Shown here piece by piece: positions 6,589-9,184 of a stretch of DNA of 9,184 bases (position 1 is its first letter; every line of letters begins with the position of its first letter). The stretch spans positions 1-9,184 of the forward strand of contig JBBINN010000115.1 in NCBI GenBank assembly GCA_037443885.1, read 5' to 3'. The stretch comes from SG8-30 sp037443885. Lineage in GTDB: Bacteria > Pseudomonadota > Gammaproteobacteria > Steroidobacterales > Steroidobacteraceae. A model generated the notes under the pieces. The model saw only the letters and a program-made list of their open reading frames with translations, did not search any database and was not told where the DNA came from. The translations under genes were made by a program, and so were the position numbers.

Positions 6589-6708
6589 TCGTTCCGACAC
6601 GGATCACGACGCTGGGCCTGGCCGCGGTCCCGGCCGGATCGTCTGTGATTCCCACCGGCCGGTTTCACATTCCGGAACCGGTCCTCGCTCCAGCAGGGCG
6701 AACTGGGG
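6589..6708. other. Convergent intergenic region with compound hairpin
   Basis: This 120-base gap lies between two genes that end towards each other. At 6603-6649 ATCACGACG pairs with CGTC-T-GTGAT (9 bp with one bulged T), enclosing an inner stem CTGGCCG/CGGCCGG (6618-6624 with 6631-6637, one wobble pair). No T-run follows on either strand, so it is not a canonical intrinsic terminator. It could still shield 3' ends or slow polymerase from either side. The rest contains only short palindromes such as ACCGGCCGGT (6654-6663). Confidence 0.35.
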
Positions 6709-7827
6709 CTAGCGCTCCGCACTTCCCGGCAGCCGCAGCGGCTCGCCGTAACCGGTGAGCTCGAGGTAACCGCGCCCGACCTCGCGCCCGCCCGTGCGGG
6801 CACGCACCGCGCCTTCCCAGTACACGGCGCCGGTCGTGTAGCGCGAGTCGCTTTCCTGGTCGTCCATCAGCGGCAGCAGGTCGAGCTCGAGCGCACCCGC
6901 CCTCACCCGCCACTCGACCGGGAACTCGATCCCCGTGCGCGGCGACCGCCAGCGGCGGCCGGGGATGAACTCGACTTCACCCGGGCCGAAGGTCGCGAGT
7001 GTCCCGTCGGGCCGGCGCCAGGTCCCGGCGGCCCAATGGCTGCCGCCCGACGCGTCGCGCAGCCGGAAGGCCATCAGCGCACCGCCGTCGTCGAGGTTGA
7101 TCCCGATCCAGTCCCAGCCGGTGGCCTCGCGGTCGAGCAGCGCCGTGGACCACTCCTGGTCGAGCCAGGCACTGCCGGTCACCGCCACGCGCCGGCCGTC
7201 GCGCTGCACCTCGCCGCTGACCGCCAGATGCGGCAGGCTGTAGTAGTAGCTCGCGGAGCCGGGCTCGCGGCCCTTGCGGCTGAAGCCGGCCTCGCCATTC
7301 AGCATCGGCGGCTGGGTGGGCGACAGGGTGAGATCGAGGGAAAGCTGCTCGCCGGCGACGCGGGCGAGATACCGGCCGCTTTCGCGCCTCAGGCGCCACC
7401 GGTCGAGCCACACGTCGGTGTCGCCTTCGGCAGCGCCGGCGAGGCCGTGGCTCGCGCGCGCGATCCGCTGCTCGTGCCAGAGCCGGCCGCGGGCGGGATC
7501 AGACAGCGCCGCATGCGCGATGACGAGCTGGCGGGCCGCGAAAGCGCTCGGATGGTCCTGCGGAACGTCGGGCCGCGTCCGGAAGAAAGTCACCTGGAAG
7601 CCGAGGGTCTCCCCTTCGGCCGACTCCAGCCAGCCAGTCACGTACCACCACTCGGTACGGAAGTCGGGATGCGCGCCGAAGTCGCGCGGGAACTCGAGCG
7701 CATATCCCGGCACGACGGCGGGATAAGCGACGTGGCGGCCTTGCAGCCCGTCGGCTACCGCCGCGAGCCACGCGAGCGCAGCGCCTGCGAGCGCCACGAG
7801 GCCGCGCGCGGCGGTGCGCGCCCTCAC
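6709..7827 (-). CDS. AttH/CrtC-type lipocalin-like secreted protein, partner of the ABC permease
   Basis: A 372-residue protein of the hydroxyneurosporene synthase (CrtC)/AttH fold, a double lipocalin-like beta structure. Family motifs in order: TEWWYVTGW (58-66), LGFQVTFFRTR (75-85), AWLDQEWST (220-228), GWDWIGINLDDGG (237-249), VYWEGAV (335-341) and GYLELTGYGE (353-362). The start is a GTG at 7827 whose GTGA overlaps the permease stop by 4 bases, with GGGAGGA just upstream. This start also places an N-terminal signal sequence (MRARTAARGL..., cleavage after about AVA, residue 25) exactly at the front; an in-frame ATG at 7944 inside the permease gene is rejected. There is no lipobox Cys. Databases often label such proteins carotenoid 1,2-hydratase, but no carotenoid gene is visible here, and coupling to an FtsX-type permease fits the AttEFGH export arrangement. 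Its ligand is unknown. Confidence 0.88.
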   Translation of the reverse strand: MRARTAARGLVALAGAALAWLAAVADGLQGRHVAYPAVVPGYALEFPRDFGAHPDFRTEWWYVTGWLESAEGETLGFQVTFFRTRPDVPQDHPSAFAARQLVIAHAALSDPARGRLWHEQRIARASHGLAGAAEGDTDVWLDRWRLRRESGRYLARVAGEQLSLDLTLSPTQPPMLNGEAGFSRKGREPGSASYYYSLPHLAVSGEVQRDGRRVAVTGSAWLDQEWSTALLDREATGWDWIGINLDDGGALMAFRLRDASGGSHWAAGTWRRPDGTLATFGPGEVEFIPGRRWRSPRTGIEFPVEWRVRAGALELDLLPLMDDQESDSRYTTGAVYWEGAVRARTGGREVGRGYLELTGYGEPLRLPGSAER

Positions 7828-9184
7828 CAGTCCTCCCGCACGGCGCGCACCGCGGAATCGCTCGTGGCGGCGCGGCCGCTCGCCATCGCCGTCACGGCGG
7901 CGGCCGAGACGAGCACCGCCGCGACCGCGGCAAGCTGCAGCCACGGCACGGCCAGGTCGATGCTCCAGTTGAACGACTGCCGGTTGATCACGTACACGAG
8001 CACGAGGCTCAGCACGCCGCCGAGCGCAAGGCCGTAGACCACTCCCAGCGCACCGAGCATCGCGCCCTCGCCAGCCAGCATGGCGATCACCTGCCGGCGC
8101 AGCATGCCGACGTGCCGGAGCATGCCGAACTCCGCACGCCGCGCGAGCGCCTGGGAGCTGAAGGCGAACGCCACGCCCGCCAGGCCGATGGCCACCGCCA
8201 CGGCCTCGAGCAGGTAGGTGACGGCGAAGGCCCGGTCGAAGATCTGCATGGAGATCTCCTTCACCGCGGAACCCGACGCCACCTGCAGCATCTCGCCGCG
8301 CTCGAAGCGCGAGCGGATGCGCGCGATCACGGTGTCGATGTCCGCGCCGGGCGCGAGCCAGATCGCGCCCTCGCTCGCCGCCGCGTCGCCGGTCGCGCCA
8401 ACGTACCAGCCGCGGTCCACGACGATGGCGCCGGCCGTGTGGCCGTAGTCGCGCCAGACGCCCGCCACCGCCATCCGCCAGGTCTTCCCGGCGAGCGGCA
8501 GGTCGAAGGCGTCGCCTACGGCGAGATCGTGCAGGTCCACCATGGCCTCGGAGATCCAGGCCTTCACCAGGCCCGCGGGCACTTCCGCGCCTGCACTTCG
8601 CACCAGTGGCAGGCCCTCGCCGTTCTCACCGACCTCTCGGGCCAGCAGCGCCACGGGTGGCTTCGCAGGATCGAACAGCACCGGCTGCTGGCGCTGGAAG
8701 CGCACACGCGCCACGCCCTCGGTCGCCGCGATGATCGCCTGGTCCGCGGCCGACCAGTTCGCCGTGTCGCTCGCGGAGCCGACCCGCAGGTGCACGTCCG
8801 CCGGCAGCACCTCGTTGAGCCAGCGCTCGAAGGATTCGCGGAAAGAGAACACCATGATCGCCATCGCGACCATCAGGCTGAAGCTCACGATGATGGCCGC
8901 GAGGCTCACGCCGGCAAGGCCGGCGCTGCCCTTCAGCTGCGCGACGGCCGTGCCGAGCGCGACACTCCGCGGCCGCGGCAGGGCCGCGAGCACGCGCGCG
9001 GCAAAGACCGGCACCAGCAGCAGCCCGCCGAGCAGCAGCAGCGCGACCGAGGCGTAGCCGAACACCGGCAGCCCCCCGACCGGCGGCAGCCAGGCGGCCA
9101 CGGCACCGGCGCCGAACAGCGCGAGCCCCGGCCAGGCGGGGCGCACCCTGGCCATGGCGCGCTCGGCGTCGCCCGCCTTGAGCG
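7824..9184 (-). CDS. FtsX/MacB-type ABC transporter permease, AttG-like (C-terminal part)
   Basis: 452 codons of the C-terminal half or so; the gene enters from the right edge. The frame is open past the Met at 9155 up to the edge (LKAGDAERAM...), which reads as continuous permease, so 9155 is not the start. Visible order: two hydrophobic segments (about 20-60 of the visible part), a helix (about 86-112) leading to FSFRESFERWLNEVLPADVH, a soluble extracytoplasmic domain of about 190 residues, then the terminal FtsX domain with three helices: one after FDRAFAVTYLLEA, one around EGAMLGALGVVYGLALGG, and one near the C-terminus. RRAEFGMLRHVGMLRRQV between the first two is the typical cytoplasmic coupling loop. 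Permeases of this type work with a separate ATPase, probably encoded beyond the right edge, and commonly move lipids or lipoproteins, or transmit force, rather than import nutrients. It is coupled by a 4-base overlap to the AttH-like gene. Confidence 0.9.
   Translation of the reverse strand, partial: LKAGDAERAMARVRPAWPGLALFGAGAVAAWLPPVGGLPVFGYASVALLLLGGLLLVPVFAARVLAALPRPRSVALGTAVAQLKGSAGLAGVSLAAIIVSFSLMVAMAIMVFSFRESFERWLNEVLPADVHLRVGSASDTANWSAADQAIIAATEGVARVRFQRQQPVLFDPAKPPVALLAREVGENGEGLPLVRSAGAEVPAGLVKAWISEAMVDLHDLAVGDAFDLPLAGKTWRMAVAGVWRDYGHTAGAIVVDRGWYVGATGDAAASEGAIWLAPGADIDTVIARIRSRFERGEMLQVASGSAVKEISMQIFDRAFAVTYLLEAVAVAIGLAGVAFAFSSQALARRAEFGMLRHVGMLRRQVIAMLAGEGAMLGALGVVYGLALGGVLSLVLVYVINRQSFNWSIDLAVPWLQLAAVAAVLVSAAAVTAMASGRAATSDSAVRAVREDW

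Noticed and set aside
6709..7827. Carotenoid 1,2-hydratase assignment
   Set aside because: The fold family is shared, but there are no carotenoid genes nearby and the gene is coupled to an ABC permease.
7828..7944. Upstream ATG at 7944 for the AttH-like protein
   Set aside because: It would add 39 Arg/Gly-rich residues inside the permease gene and bury the signal sequence; the GTG at 7827 has a Shine-Dalgarno and a 4-base overlap.

Overview
The window is GC-rich chromosomal DNA, judged by eye, with strongly G/C-biased third codon positions, tight gene packing and mostly short intergenic gaps. The gene content (a LapA-type inner-membrane protein, a YcbB-like L,D-transpeptidase with a peptidoglycan-binding domain, an outer-membrane-type leader protein and an AttG/AttH export pair) points to a Gram-negative bacterium, most likely a high-GC gammaproteobacterium. 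This placement is inference; there is no rRNA or other phylogenetic marker here. I see no tRNA, rRNA, CRISPR array, insertion sequence or phage gene.

Layout. Positions 1-602 hold two leftward genes: the start of a secreted, probably outer-membrane protein (cut by the left edge) and lapA (84 aa). Positions 603-855 are a divergent intergenic region. It contains a likely lapA promoter, a clear leftward intrinsic terminator with no gene in front of it, and a possible leaderless promoter for the next gene. From 856, rightward: hss, encoding NAD-dependent homospermidine synthase; then, from its own promoter, a two-gene unit of a secreted S9 family peptidase and an L,D-transpeptidase; then a small unrecognised protein with a helix-turn-helix-like segment. 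A hairpin-rich gap at 6589-6708 separates these from a leftward, translationally coupled pair: an FtsX/MacB-type ABC transporter permease (cut by the right edge) and a CrtC/AttH lipocalin-like secreted protein.

Functionally, most of the window concerns the cell envelope: murein cross-linking, periplasmic peptide hydrolysis, an export system with a lipocalin-like partner, a two-helix inner-membrane protein and a probable outer-membrane protein. The exception is polyamine synthesis by homospermidine synthase. I did not find a previously undescribed multi-gene system. The best leads are the orphan leftward terminator upstream of lapA (a candidate small RNA or antisense transcript), the apparently leaderless hss start, the unrecognised 127-aa protein and the AttG/AttH pair, whose family substrate is unknown.
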